DNA from: Saccopteryx bilineata
Taxonomy: Eukaryota; Chordata; Mammalia; Chiroptera; Emballonuridae
Assembly: GCF_036850765.1 (NCBI RefSeq)
Contig: NC_089495.1
Location: 209,114,347-209,178,346 of the forward strand
DNA: 64,000 bases
Direction: 5' to 3'
Position 1 is the stretch's first letter; every line of letters begins with the position of its first letter. The position numbers and the translations under genes are program-made. The notes below the pieces were generated by a model. That model saw nothing but the letters and a program-made list of their open reading frames with translations, did not search any database and was not told the origin of the DNA. Shown here in pieces: positions 1 through 11,790 of this stretch.

Positions 1-1597
1 TGGCTCAGCGGGGCTCACGTGGATGGCGAGTGTGAGAAGGGGCCCGTGCGTGCCGGGTCGGAGTGGGTGTCTGGCACCCCGTGTGCACCCACCGACGCAG
101 GAGGTCTGCGGGGACAGCCCTCGGAGTGAGTCGCCCGAGTGAAGTTGTGCGCTTGCAGGTTGTAAACGCCATCTCACTGCTTCCGCGTTCACTGTGAGCA
201 GAAAGAGTATCACTGAGTTTAAGAAGATGAGTTAATTAAGAAGTTGTAATTCCCAGAAAGCCTCTTTGACATAATTTAAAAGCCCAGGTAAGTGTGATCC
301 TGTCACTCAATACCTTCAGTTGAATGGGAGGCTAGAGCCACCCCTGTCTGTGCGATGGCAGTCGTGCCACAGGGGCTTCGGGGGGGGGGGGGAGTGGTGA
401 CGGGAGGGGGAGTCGTGCCACACGGGCTTCGGGGGGGGGGGACGGAGGGGCAGCCTGGGAGGAGGAGGGGTCTCCTGGGCCAGGGGTCACAGTGACCAGC
501 GGGAACACACCCAGGACACGGCTTTACGAGGACACGGGTCAGTGTCCAGACCTTCCGACAGCGGGCCACCTGCCCACACTATCCCCCACGGGAGGGAGCC
601 ACCTCCAGTGAGGGGACAGGCCAGGCCTCCCGTGCCAGGATACTGCTAGCGGGTCTCTGCGGCTGGTATCTTGGACTTCCTGAATCCAACTCTGATGACT
701 TGGATTCAAGTTATTTGTCGTAAGGTGAAGGCCTGACTGGGAATTCAGGGCGTGCCCTAGAACCAGCGGGGGCTCCGAGCCGATTCTGTTTCCTCAGAAG
801 GCCTTGCCCGCTGAGGCACCAGCCATCCTGTCCAGTGTGGGGCCCCGTGAGGACCCCATTGGCCAGCGCTGGGCGGTCACAGATTTGAAACAAGGTCTCT
901 ACCGTGCTTCCTTGGGTCTCGCACGGAACAGAAAGGAACCTCTCCCCGTAGCGGCGGCGGCCAGGGGTCTCTGACTCGAGGGACTGGGATGAAACCCCAC
1001 ATATCACATCCTCACACCTCGACACAGTCCGGCACCCCACAGTTAGCTCGAGACAAGTGCGTCCCAGCGACAGACACGCCCCCTCTTTGCGCGGAGGAAC
1101 CCTGTGGGGGAAGGTTAGCTGCGGCCGGCCGGGCGTGAGGCACACAGGCGAAGGGGTGTTCGCCCTGCACACACCGCACAGCGTGGCCCTCGTCAGCGTC
1201 AGCCCTGCTTGTCACCCCTGGGGACCTTGCACCTCAGCAGTGGGAACTCGGGGGAGAAATAAACGACTCCGGTGACAAAGGAAACACTGTATGGTCTACT
1301 GTCAAGACCCAGCTGGGGAACTGAGAAGGGGCCAGAACCGCCGGGAAAGATGACTCACTGTCATCCATGTCCTCGCTCACCGACGAGAGGCTGGGGCTCA
1401 GGAGGGAGGTGGGGGCGCAGACCTGAGCTTTCCGTCCCGGAGTGCAGATGTGAAGGGTGGCGAGTGACGTACCCCCGGCAGGAGCCCCTCTCCCCGGGTG
1501 ACACCCCTCTGCTGATTAATTGCTGTGTGCTGTGCATGGGAAGCTGAGTAGTGAGTGGTGACTGGTGGAGGGACATGTGTGTCCCTGTCTGCTTGTT
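1..1597. other. Unique GC-rich intergenic or intronic sequence
   Basis: I see no coding exon, RNA gene or full repeat here. A consensus-quality splice donor string (CAG followed by GTAAGTG) lies at about 284-293, and a small G-run duplication at 360-441 is listed separately. Open frames on both strands are short and overlap each other, as expected from GC-rich non-coding DNA. Confidence 0.6.
360..441. repeat. Tandem duplication with G13 and G11 runs
   Basis: The string AGTCGTGCCAC followed by GGGCTTCG and a long G run occurs twice, starting at 360 and 411, a period of 51 bases. The G runs are 13 and 11 bases long, so this is a two-copy minisatellite seed with G-quadruplex potential. Homopolymer length may be inexact. 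Confidence 0.75.
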
Positions 1598-1749
1598 GCA
1601 TTTTTAAGTGGATTTTAGAGAAGAACGGGGAGAGAAAGAGAGAAACATCGACCTGTGATCCCACGTGTTCACGTTGTCATCGGTTGACCCTGTACGTGCC
1701 CCGACGGGAGCACACCCGCCCTAACCAGTGGAGCCGCCCGGCCAGGGCT
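1598..1749 (-). mobile_element. Old bat Ves-like tRNA-derived SINE, minus strand, internally deleted
   Basis: The plus strand reads a GATTTTAGAG(A)-rich segment, then GAGAAACATCGA, a GTGCCCCGACGGG block, and ends in GGCCAGGGCT. In reverse this is a SINE beginning AGCCCTGGCC with a tRNA-like head, followed by the ATCGATGTTTCTC-type body typical of bat Ves SINEs. The part between head and body is shorter than in full copies, and the sequence is clearly diverged, so it is an old insertion. Confidence 0.7.
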
Positions 1750-2371
1750 GTTTGTTCTGCTTTTATCACCATCTTCAGTGTGGAACATCTCCAGGGTGAA
1801 GGGAGACTCGAGGCCCGGTGTGCGGGGCCCTGAGGGGCCAGCCGCGCTAGAGAGGGCTGTGGTACCCTCTGGCCAGGCATCCTGGCTGGTGGGCGTGTGC
1901 TGAAGCCTGTTGTTTAGTCCAAGCTGTAAAATGCACACACACACACACACACACACCTGTGAGGCCTGCTGGGAGTGATGGCCCTGCAGCAAGACTATGG
2001 GCGACCACCGGGCCTGGGTGTTGGGGTGAAGGCCGGCGAGCCTCACCTTCCTGGGCCAGCCCTGAGTGTAACTGTCAGGCTGCGCAATCAGACCCCGTAC
2101 TCTGCTGTGAGGCGGGCGGGGCAGGCGCCTGGCGGAGGGGCCCATGCACACGACCCCCTCCCTGGTTGTCTTCTTAACTCAGAAGCGAGTCCTTCCAAGT
2201 CACTGAGGCTGAGGCAGCCGGACTGGGGACCGCGGACAGACGCACATGCACAGGTGACGAGTGACGGGTCTGTTTCAGAATTCTGCGTGCACCTCTGGCC
2301 ATCTGTGAAGGTCGCGTCTTAAAGGAAATTTACCCCATTGTACGGTTAGCTTTAAAAAGAAAAGAAAAAGA
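1750..2371. other. Unique sequence with a (CA)n tract
   Basis: No gene is recognisable. A 23-base CA microsatellite sits at 1934-1956. The A-rich stretch at 2352-2370 just before the SINE probably includes its target site. Confidence 0.6.
1934..1956. repeat. (CA)n microsatellite
   Basis: Uninterrupted CA dinucleotides, about 11.5 units. Confidence 0.95.
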
Positions 2372-2778
2372 GCCCTGGCTGGTTGGCTCAGTGGTAGAGC
2401 GTTTGCCTGGCGTGCGGAAGTCCCGGGTTCGATTCCCGGCCAGGGCACACAGGAGAAGCTCCCATCTGCTTCTCCACCCCTCCCCCTCTCCTTCCTCTCT
2501 GTCTCTCTCTTCCCCTCCCGCAACTGAGGCTCCATTGGAGAAAAGTTGGCCCGGGCGCTGAGGATGGCTCTGTGGCCTCTGCCTCAGGTGCTAGAATGGC
2601 TCTGGTTGTAACAGAGTGACGCCCCAGATGGGCAGAGCATTGCCCCCTGGTGGGCATGCCGGGTGGATCCCGGTCAGGTGCATGCGGGAGTCTGTCTGAC
2701 TGCCTCCCCATTTCCAACTTCAGAAAAATACAAAAATACAAAAAAAAAAAAAAAAAAGAAAGAAAGAAAAAGAAAAAG
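2372..2778 (+). mobile_element. Rhin-type tRNA-derived SINE, full length
   Basis: The head starts GCCCTGGCTGGTTGGCTC and carries a pol III box A (TGGCTCAGTGGTAGAGC) and an intact box B (GGTTCGATTCC) near 2428, then a CT-rich stretch, a GCCCGGGCGCTGAGGATGGCT block, the string GCCCCCTGGTGGGC at about 2642-2655, a GGAGTCTGTCTGACTG motif and an A-rich tail with AAAG steps. The head looks most like tRNA-Gly by eye. Five copies share this architecture. Target duplications are obscured because both flanks are A-rich. The CTCF-like core reads CCACCAGGGGGCAA on the minus strand, with one CpG decay step. Confidence 0.93.
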
Positions 2779-5422
2779 TAACTCAGAGTTGAAGACTCCT
2801 AAATATTTGAAGTCATCCCACCAAGATCTGATGCTGTCCAATTGACTTCTCCTTTGACCCTTACATGTGACCTCTGACCCTCATAGATGACCTCATCAAT
2901 TATTAAGGAGACAGAACCAGAAGGTTTAGCTTACCTGGCCTTCTAGGTGCCGTGTTTATGGGGTTTGGTGTGCAGGTGGGGGTACTCTCCATTCTGGTGC
3001 CTCTTATGGACGACGTGAGGGTCCCCAGGGGTTTCCACCGGCAGCTGCCATGTGGCTTCGTCACCGGCCGACCGTGTGTCCTAGACTAGAAGAGGAGACG
3101 GGAAATTTATGAGTTAAGTATAAGAAACTTCAGGGTTGTCATCCTTGCCAAAAAAACCATCTTCATTCAGATTATAGCAAAAGATTGGCTGGGAGCCAAG
3201 GACGTGGCGAGAACAGTGTTCAGCCAGACTGCACAGTGATGCAGGGAGACGTGTGTGCAGGTGTGTGTGCACACGTCTGTAAGACCTGCACGGGGCCAGA
3301 CAGTGCCAGCAGCCGTCACAATGTGGGGAAGAGAGCAGCTCGGTGTGGGTGCAAGCACCACCTTCCTGCCCCCTCCCTGTCTGCACGGTGCCCGCCGGGG
3401 TCTGGGACCAGTTGGCACTGGCAGGTGCGGCTGCGGTAACAGACGAGCCAGGTGCCCAGTGGCCACCGAGAGGGCTCGGCTGGGTCACAGGCGTGTGCCT
3501 GTGGGGCGGCCCTGTGCCTTCCTCATCCTGGGTGCTGGCTGAAGTGCCTTCACTTCTAAGAGCGTTTCAGAGTCCAAACGGTCGATGGGTCGGTTTCTGA
3601 GGCGTGATTACTAGGCTCCTCGAGGACATGGGCCTTTGTGTCGGCATCACACAGCAGAGCCCCGTCAGTGAGTGCGGACAGCGGTCACCACATTTAAAGG
3701 AACAGGGCCTGACCCATAAGGGACCGAGATAAGACAAGTGGACGGCCAGGCAGTCCCTGAGAAGCCGACGCGGCTTAGGTGTAAGGGGCTGTGTCTGCGA
3801 GAAGAATGAAAGGGAAGAGGGCACGTTCGCTCTGGACAAACCGCAGCGACGTGACGGGTCTCAGCGTGTCCGGGAACCCGGAACCCACGAGACTGAGAGG
3901 CCGGGAAGGGGCGGGGCTTTGCCGTGTCCCACGCAGGCTCTGACGCCGGTTCTCCTGCACGTCTCCTGGCCTGTGTCTCAGCCCCCCTCCCGCTGGGGTC
4001 TCCCCGACTGTGTCTCCTGCGCAGGTCCCCACCTTGTGCATTCGGGGTCGGGGACCTCTCGACCCGTCAGGCTTTCCCTGTGCTGCTGTCGGTCACTGCT
4101 CTCCCGCCGACACGCGAAAGGCTCTCGCGTCCATCACAGTCAGACGCAGACGTGTGCTGAGGTTGTCACAATGGAAGGTGAGAGGCAACCCGTTGAAATT
4201 TCATGTCTTTTTTTTTCCTTAGGAACACCCCGAGTCTCTCGGTTTCAGGTTCACCATTTCCCCAGCGACAGGGCAGCCAGGGCCCAACCCACCTACCTGT
4301 GGAGGCCGATGTGTCGTCTCTCCCGTCCTCACTAATTCAAAGTTCCTGTGCGTTTCCGGTTCCTGTGTTAATTTTCCTTCCTCGTCTGTTGGCTGGGCCC
4401 GTATTCCCCAGCGTCTTATCACCAGCGCTCATGTTTTCATTGGGGGGGGGGGCATCCGTGACACAAACACACGAGAGAGCTCAGGGGCACGCTCGCAAAA
4501 TAAAGCTCTCCCAAGCCTAAAGTGGCTAATACCAAGTCACCAGATAAAGGGACAAGACCGACAGGACTCTGGAGCAGGCACTGGGTTCCAAGATCTGGCA
4601 TCTGGCTTCCTGGCAACAAAGTGACTCGATCCTCTTGCTGCTGCACCTGTGGAGTGGGGCTTGGTGAGCCTCCCGATGCTCCGGGCCGCGGGGCGGGGCG
4701 GCTTCAGTGAGAGCCCAGGGCGGGGCCCTCGTGCGCAGACGGTGGACGGTGTCGGGCAGATACGTCTGTGCCGCTGTGGTTCCTCGCTGTCTCCCACGGG
4801 CAGCGGGCAGATTCTCCCCGGGGCAGCGTTCTCCCGCTGAGGGACGTGGGACCGTGTGTGCACTTTGCCCTGGGCCTCGTCTGCTGCTCGCAGCGTCCAC
4901 ATGTCCCCCGCACAGCCTCAGTCACCTACGGGGCGATCTTGCTACGCCCGTGAGGAGGAACAGGCAGCAGGGAGGCCGTGGTCTTCCTCAGTTGCTCACC
5001 TGGGGTCTCTCTGAAACCTCAGTGACACCGCCTAGGAGTTATTAGCCGGGTGAAACCCAGCCCTCCCGTTTTTAAAAGCGACGGGAGTGCCTATAACTAA
5101 CCCACGCTGTCTCGTTGGGAATGTAATGTTCACTGAACACTCTGTGTGTTTAATTTTCGCTCAGCTCCCGCAGGATGGGCCACGAGAAGCCTGTCGAGGT
5201 GTAGTGACGGTGTCTGTCTGGGACACCTCGGTGTCGACTCTGTGACAACAGTGTCGGTGTCCAGGCAGAGACCCTGCGGGTCGTTGACTCATCTCGTTGG
5301 ACTGAGGGAGCGTCGTGAGTGTGGGGGGCGTTGTTCAAGCAGCAGGAAGGCTCTGCAGGGTCTTCAGCAGGAGCAGACGTCTGACGGGGTCAGAGCAACC
5401 CTCCCACACCCCGTGTGGAGAA
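2779..5422. other. Unique sequence, no gene seen
   Basis: GC-rich unique DNA. A strong splice acceptor-like string (TCTTTTTTTTTCCTTAG) sits at 4206-4222, but no reading frame downstream resembles a known protein. A short G9-10 run lies near 4441. Confidence 0.55.
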
Positions 5423-5769
5423 GGGGTTTCAGGGGACGGAGCAGGGCAGGGTGCCAGGCGCCTGTGGGCCATCGTGTAGGGGGTTTCAGGGGCCGGAGCA
5501 GGGCAGGGTGCCAGGTGCCCGTGGGCCATCGTGCAGGGGGTTTCAGGGGCCGGAGCAGGGCAGGGTGCCAGGTGTCCATGGGCCATCGTGCAGGGGGTTT
5601 CAGGGGCCGGAGCAGGGCAGGGTGCCAGGTGCCCATGGGCCATCGTGCAGGGGGTTTCAGGGGCCGGAGCAGGGCAGGGTGCCAGGTGTCCATGGGCCAT
5701 CGTGCAGGGGGATTTCAGGGGCCGGAGCAGGGCAGGGTGCCAGGTGCCCGCGGGCCATCATGCAGGGGG
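5423..5769. repeat. 57-base minisatellite, six copies
   Basis: Six head-to-tail copies begin GGGGTTTCAGGGG and run through GGAGCAGGGCAGGGTGCC to GGGCCATCGTG. The unit is 57 bases, a multiple of three, which keeps several frames open across the array. Copies 3 and 5 share the variant GTGTCCATGG while 2, 4 and 6 carry GTGCCC variants, giving a dimer-like alternation. The last copy has one extra base (GGGGGATTTC). The string GGGCAGGGTG resembles the classic minisatellite core. Confidence 0.93.
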
Positions 5770-7444
5770 AGAGGCCATGGTCAGCTGCGTCAGGATAGCA
5801 AGTCAGTCCCGGTGACTCCGTATCCATGCGGCTGGGCAGTGTGTGCCTTCCCCTTCCCCACACGGCCCCGACACCTGCCCCTGATTGAAGGACAGCCCTT
5901 CCCCTGGCGGACGCTCAGGGGTCATGTCCTGTCAGTGCTACGGGCTCCGCAGGTAGCAGCTGACCCGTATTCAGCCGTGTGTGTCTGATCAGGAGGCGAG
6001 CTTTCCCTCTGAGACTTCTAAGCCTCTTACTTGGGTTTTGCTTAAAGAAAAAAAAACAACTATCAACACATGTTCTCCTCTTCATTCTTTACCAAAGAGG
6101 AAAAAAAATGTAACAGGATACTGACGCCCACGATTCTTCCCGTGGTGACTAAATATAAATATGACAGATCGCAGGAGGAATCACTGCTGTCAGCCGTCAG
6201 GGCTGGTTCAGATGAAGGAGACCGTTGCAGAATGCCCCGGAACGGGGGACGCGGGAGAGGCCCAGGCAGCTCTGACACACCCACACCTGGAAGCCCCCCG
6301 GCAGCGACATCGGGAACCGCGGGTGCCTGTCCAGCAAGGTGAATCCAGCTTGAGGGTTTGCGAAACGTCAGCCCACTCGCTCTGTCTTCCCCCCATCAGC
6401 CGGCTGTGCTTTCCTGGTTTGGAACAAGACTGGTCAGCTGGTTGGGCAGGTTGGGAGCCGGGCCGTGGTGGCTCAGGGTGCACGTAGGTGGCACTGAGGT
6501 CACACACAGCGTCATCAGGTTGTCCCGTCACTGTCAGGTCTTACCCTGGTGCACATCGGCTCCACAAACGGGGCAGCCTCTACGTGGGGGGGTCTGGAAG
6601 CCCCCGCACACACGCGTCAAGGAGCCCTGTGTGCTCTGAGCAAGCTGTGGGCTCGGAGCCCAGGCTCCACTCGGGGTCGCGCTCGGCGAGCACGCGTTTA
6701 TTTTCTAGACATAAACTCTGTGCAGATCAGAGAATGTGTCGTGAGAGGTGCGGAATGGGCTGCAGGCAGAGCAGGTATGAATTGGGGACCATGTGCCCCT
6801 GGGGGCCCCCGCAGCAGACACCGTTCCTCTGTTCTGCAGACAGCCCGCTGCAGGGACCACGGTCATCTCCAACTTCAGATGCGGGAAAGGCCAGGTCACA
6901 CGCAGGGGGGGTTGAACTTGGACCCGATAGTTCCATTCGCTGAATTGCCTGTGTCTTCAGCCACATGAGGTAGAGAAGTGGCCTTCTGGGGCCAGCATGC
7001 TCCACGCCCACCATGGCTCAAGGGAGACCCACCCACCGCCTCTGCAAACTCCAAGGGTGCAGATGCTTAGCAGTTGGTCAGAAGTTTCTGGACAGTCTTA
7101 GCTTAGGAACGACATCACTCCCATCTCATTCAGTACATCGATAAAATTCTTTTAAAACAAAAAAATTCACAACTTAAAATAGGAGACCTGAGAATGGTGC
7201 ACATCAGCCTGGGCTCTGTGACTCTTCCTGGCCAGTGTCAGGACTCGTAAGTGTCCTTTCACAGAGGAGGTGACGACTGTGCCTGTCCCAGCCTGGGAGG
7301 GGTCCCACAGGCCAGGCGCCCCACAAATTTACTTAGTTATTATCATCGTTGGGATTGTCGCCTCTGTGCCCCTTATTATAACTAGTTTCTTTCCACATTC
7401 TGGTGAACACATCTGAAAATGAGAAACACAGTTAAATTGCCTTT
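5770..7444. other. Unique sequence, no gene seen
   Basis: No coding similarity. An AT-rich stretch with A runs lies at 7140-7185, and another at 6045-6160. Confidence 0.55.
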
Positions 7445-7460
7445 AAAATTGGCTTGAGTC

Positions 7461-7828
7461 GGCCCTGGCCGGTGGCTCAGTGGTAGAGCATCGGCCTGGC
7501 ATGCAGAAGTCCTGGGTTCAATTCCCGGCCAGGCACACAGGAGAAGCGCCCATCTGCTTCTCCACCCCTCCCCCTCCCCTTCCTCTCTGTCTCTCTCTTC
7601 CCCTCCTGCAACCGAGGCTCCATTGGAGCAAAGATGGCCCGGGCGCTGGGGATGGCTCTGTGGCCTCTGCCTCGGGCACTAGAATGGCTCTGGTCGCGAC
7701 AGAGCGACGCCCCGGATAGGCAGAGCATCGCCCCCTGGTGGGCATGCCTGGTGGATCCCGGTCGGGCGCATGCAGGAGTCTGTCTGACTGTCTCCCCGTT
7801 TCCAGCTTCGGTAAAGTACAAAAAAAAA
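7461..7828 (+). mobile_element. Rhin-type tRNA-derived SINE with perfect 16-base target duplication
   Basis: The element is bounded by the direct repeat AAAATTGGCTTGAGTC at 7445-7460 and 7829-7844, a perfect L1-type target site duplication. The head lacks one T relative to other copies (CCGGTGGCTC) and box B reads GGTTCAATTCC, a CpG decay that probably weakens pol III initiation. The CTCF-like core is intact on the minus strand (TCGCCCCCTGGTGG on the plus strand at 7728-7741). The A tail is short. Confidence 0.96.
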
Positions 7829-7945
7829 AAAATTGGCTTGAGTCATTCATGTGCCCACAAAGAATACGTGATTGTGCTTTTTCTGTCATCCTCTTGGCAC
7901 CTGGGAGTCTCAGCCCTTTCCGTTTCTGACCATCTGGTCGTTAGA

Positions 7946-8170
7946 ACATGCGTTTTGTTTTAATTTTCATCTTCTTGATTACTAGTAGGGTTGACAATGT
8001 CACGTTTTATATTCACTGTTAATAGTTCTGCTCGGATGAATACATTCTTTGGGGTGGTTTGGCTTTTTCTTATTGATTCGTAGGAGCTCTTTATATATGC
8101 TGGACTTCCATTCCTTCTTTGTCAGATGTTACAGTCATTTCCTGGCAGTCTGGTACCTGCCCTTCTCTGC
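7946..8170 (-). mobile_element. Degraded L1 fragment, antisense
   Basis: The plus strand contains TTCTTATTGATTCGTAGGAG, CTCTTTATATATGCTGGA and TTCTTTGTCAGATGTTA in order, which is the reverse of the 3' part of L1 ORF2 (spaced relative to one another as in L1). The preceding CTTGATTACTAGTAGGGTTGA also fits. It is much diverged and not coding. Confidence 0.7.
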
Positions 8171-11100
8171 TCTTCTGAGTTCTGAACGGCACAGCAAGCC
8201 GCTTGACACGCTGTGGACAGGTGCAATGCTGAGGACGAGGGATGGTGTCAGTTTAACATGCTCAGCTCCTGGCACAGAAAGTCAAGGACTGTAGAACTCT
8301 GGAAACCTCAAAAAGGGAGGCCAGTTTATTCTGCCTGAGTCTCTCTGGACCGACAGAGCCTCGGGCTGGAGTCAGGCCCCAGCAACCCCAGGGTCTCCCT
8401 TCCTTGCTTGTTCGTCCACCACTTGTGCGACAGGACACTGGGTCCGTGTTCCCAATGTCCTCCTCGTCCACTCAGCTCCACTTATCAGGTTTGCTGCCAC
8501 ACCTCACAGGTTCCTGCGGCCTGTAAGTGACAAAATTGCTTCTGCCTCCACTGGAGGCAAAGCGCGGTCAGCGGGGCTGTGGGGGTGGGGGGTCAGGGTT
8601 TCGGATGTGGTGCCTGGGGGTGCAGAGCCACCAGGGCCTGGGGCCGTGCAGCTGGCAGCCTCTCTGAAGCTGCCGTCTCACGACTCACGTCGCCTCTTCC
8701 ACTAAAATTAATCTCAGACTCCACGGCAACGGGCCAAGTCACCACGGCCTGCATAACAGCTGCGGCCTGTAAATTCATCTGGCACCATTACCCAACTCAC
8801 TACCTTGTAATCTGCTTTGATGGACTCGGGCTCCGAGGGGCGCGGTCCTCCCGGAAGGCCCGGCTTGACTCCACGGCACTGAGGGTGGACGTCGCTCAAG
8901 TCAGCCCCTCCTTCTGCCGCCCGGCTTTTCATTCGGGTTAATTCTGCTGTAGCTTTCCTCTTTCACCTGTTTCCCTGTAAAAGTGAATGGAAGTGTAGCC
9001 TTCAGAGCTGCCCAGTTTGCCTCTGATAGACCAGAGCCCGGAACAGGCTGTGCTGGAAACATCTGGAAGTGAGGGTCGGAGTTGAGGTTGGCCGCCTCAG
9101 TGACGTTTGTGTTTGAACACGAGAGGGAGAGCGGTTTCCCGGCCTCCCCTCGTGTTCAGGGACGGCGACAGGTTCAGGGTTGGAGGGCTGTTCTCCCGTC
9201 TTCTGACGTGGAGCAGTAACCCACAGCGCCAGTGGTCATTCTGAAGACTGCAGGGCGCTGGCTGCCCACCAGGGGTGATGTCGCCTTCAAGGGACAGCGT
9301 CTGGGGACACTTCTGCTCGTCACAACTGGGGAGGACATTACGAGCATCTCATAGTTGCTGTTCACAGCCTCTGGTGCCTAGAACGACCCCGCCTCCAGCA
9401 CAGCCCCAAGGCCAACCCTTCCAAGGTGGAGTGTTGCTGCTCTGAGCATCTGGAATGGCCTTCGGGCCGCGTGTGGATGAGAGGAGCATGGGTGTGCGAG
9501 AGGCCTTGAGTGAACCCCGGCTCGAGCTTCAGGGTTTCTCTGTTTGCACCCTAGCCTTTCTGAGAAGTCTCCTGATCTGTTACTAGAGGTGACTGCCCCC
9601 GTGGTGGCCTCATGAGGGTCAGGAGGCGAATCCGCACTGAGAGATAGAGCAGAACACCTGCACAGGGAAGGCGTCCAGAGAGGCACTCCTGGTGCATTGT
9701 TGTTGTTGATGTAAAGTGAAGGTGACAGTAACCAAGAGAGAGGATAGGAGGGCTCTCTCGCCTTCCCCTCACACCCCTGCCCTCCTCCCACCCGCCTCGG
9801 GCATGGCAGCACAGCTGACCGGCAGGGCTTTGCTGGTGCCATCAGCCCACGGTGCCAGATTCCACCCCAGACTCCAGGTCACACTTGTGTCACAGTGAGG
9901 CCACGAGGGGTGTGCTGGGGGGGGGAGGGAGGGGTCTGAGGAGGTGATGGCCCAGAGCCTCTGGCTGGCTGTCCACAGGCAGCTCCCACCCCTCCAAACG
10001 CCCTGGGAGTCAGGCATTAACATTTTATAGGCCATTTTCTCATAAAGAAAAGCAAAGCCAACTTAATTCTTGCTGGCTTTGGGGTTTTGGCTTCATACTC
10101 AGCACATCTGATGCAGCCACTGTGGGAATAAGATTTCTCAAATGTGCTGTATTTATTGAGTAGAGAGAGAAACGCTCCATTTCTGTTCCTTTAGCAACCC
10201 CCCCCCCCCCGAAAAAATCCTGTAAGGTCCAGGCAGTAAGCACTGACTGACAGACCTCCCGGTCGCTGGCGGGCCTGACAGAGAGCAGTTGTCCGAAAGG
10301 CTGGGGCACAGGACCTCGCTCATCCCACCTTTGCTGACACAAAGCACAGGCGTTCAGAGCCCGGGGCAGTCACCATACCCAGGGCTTTAAATGTCCTCGG
10401 GGCTCAGACGAGACCCTGGCAGGACCAAGGGGCAGGTGGGGCGGGTTGCACATAGGTAATTCTCTTGATTTAAACCTAAGACGAACACAATGATGGAACA
10501 AGAATGTGTGTCTGAGTGGACGCTGCAGGGCCCCCCTGAGCCCTTCACGGGCCTCACAGGAGGCTGCTGTGGCACCCACTCAGGCAGCCGTCCGGGCCCT
10601 CTGAGGACCTGTGCACGGAGAACACGGAGAGATGGTAACCTGATCCAGCAGAGGGCACGCCATCACACACGTGACATCTGGGCGTGAGTACATGCCCTTC
10701 GTGTCTGCCATCTATCTGCAAATCTGCCTCTGTATCTGTCTTCTGTCAGTCATCTGTGCATCTGTGTGTACACATCTACCTGTCATATCTGTGCATGTGT
10801 CCGTCTAAACACACGTGAACACACACGTACACAGGAGACACAAGAACCGGAAGCGTTAGGGAGTTAGGGAAACGGGCTGCCTTCTTCCAGGCCATAAGGT
10901 CACTGGGTTCTCTGGAGTAAGGTCCTGGGGGGTTGTTCTGGAAGTGATTGCCGTTGTCAGGAGGGCAATCGTGTTTCAGAAGGCACGAGGCTAATCGTGC
11001 ACTTGGCAAAAGTCTGTTCCCAGAAAGGGTAAGCTGTTTCTGTCTTGATGTTTTTGGGGAGTTATTTTTGTTACTTACAGAAAGTAAAACTTGTTTCCCT

Positions 11101-11489
11101 GGGCGCTCCGTGGAGGTGGGGGGATAAGCACCATAACACTGATTGTGCACCCGGCAGGGAGCTGAGACACCATCTCTCAGTGGGACGTGTCCGTATTCCC
11201 ATGGGGTGGACGAGGAACCCAACCCACCTGTGTGCGGGGTTCAGCCTTTACCCGAGACACCAAAGCTGGATGGTGACACTTGGTTCATGGTGACACCGAC
11301 ATCCTCCCTCCCGGCAACATGGCCACCTCCTGAGCCGAGAGCCAGGTCTTCCCGGAGCTCCTGGTAAACGAGGTCTTGGGCGCCTTCCCCAACCCCAGTC
11401 CAGCCAAGAGCCAGAGTCTGGGTGCCCAGTGGCTGATGAGATCAGCGGAGCGGAGACACGCGGGGCCCTCACCCTCGCCTGCTCTAATC
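8171..11489. other. Unique sequence with short simple repeats
   Basis: No gene is recognisable. A C11-12 run lies at about 10199-10210 and a G run near 9918. The degenerate TCTG-rich tract at 10701-10805 is listed separately. Confidence 0.55.
10701..10805. repeat. Degenerate (TCTG/ATCT) simple repeat
   Basis: Repeated ATCTGT, ATCTGC and GTCTGT words with interruptions, an old microsatellite remnant. It grades into a CACA-rich tail up to about 10835. Confidence 0.7.
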
Positions 11490-11790
11490 CCCGCACAGTT
11501 AATTGTCTGCCTGCATTTCCTTCACAAGGCAACAAAGTAAAAAGCCACGCAGTTGCTTCTCTGTTTAGCTGGTTGGAGATATTCAGCCAGGATTTGACTG
11601 ACAGCGCAATGTTACGTTCCCCAAAGCCTGTGCCGTCTGTGAATATTTTAATTAGGATTGTAACAAGCTATTGAGAAAGTGGGAGCTAAATTGGTTCAGC
11701 TGCTTTTTGCATTAGTGAAGCATGAAAAGGAATTTTTTTTTTCATCTATTAGAAAATATCCCTTATACAAAGAAAAAAAAAAAAAAGCCA
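11490..11790. promoter_or_regulatory. Candidate conserved non-coding element (AT-rich block)
   Basis: An AT-rich island in GC-rich surroundings with no repeat signature. It contains homeodomain-type cores (TTAATTG near 11498, TTTTAATTAGG near 11647), CTATTGAGAAAG, and A/T tracts. This composition is typical of developmental enhancers, but conservation cannot be tested here. Low confidence. Confidence 0.3.

Noticed and set aside
380..441. Poly-G runs as possible assembly gaps or sequencing errors
   Set aside because: Kept as a duplication because the flanking text also repeats, but run lengths should be treated as approximate.
2372..2447. tRNA-like sequence with box A and box B
   Set aside because: It is the head of a SINE: the same head occurs in four other copies and is followed by the SINE body, and the anticodon arm does not match a functional tRNA.
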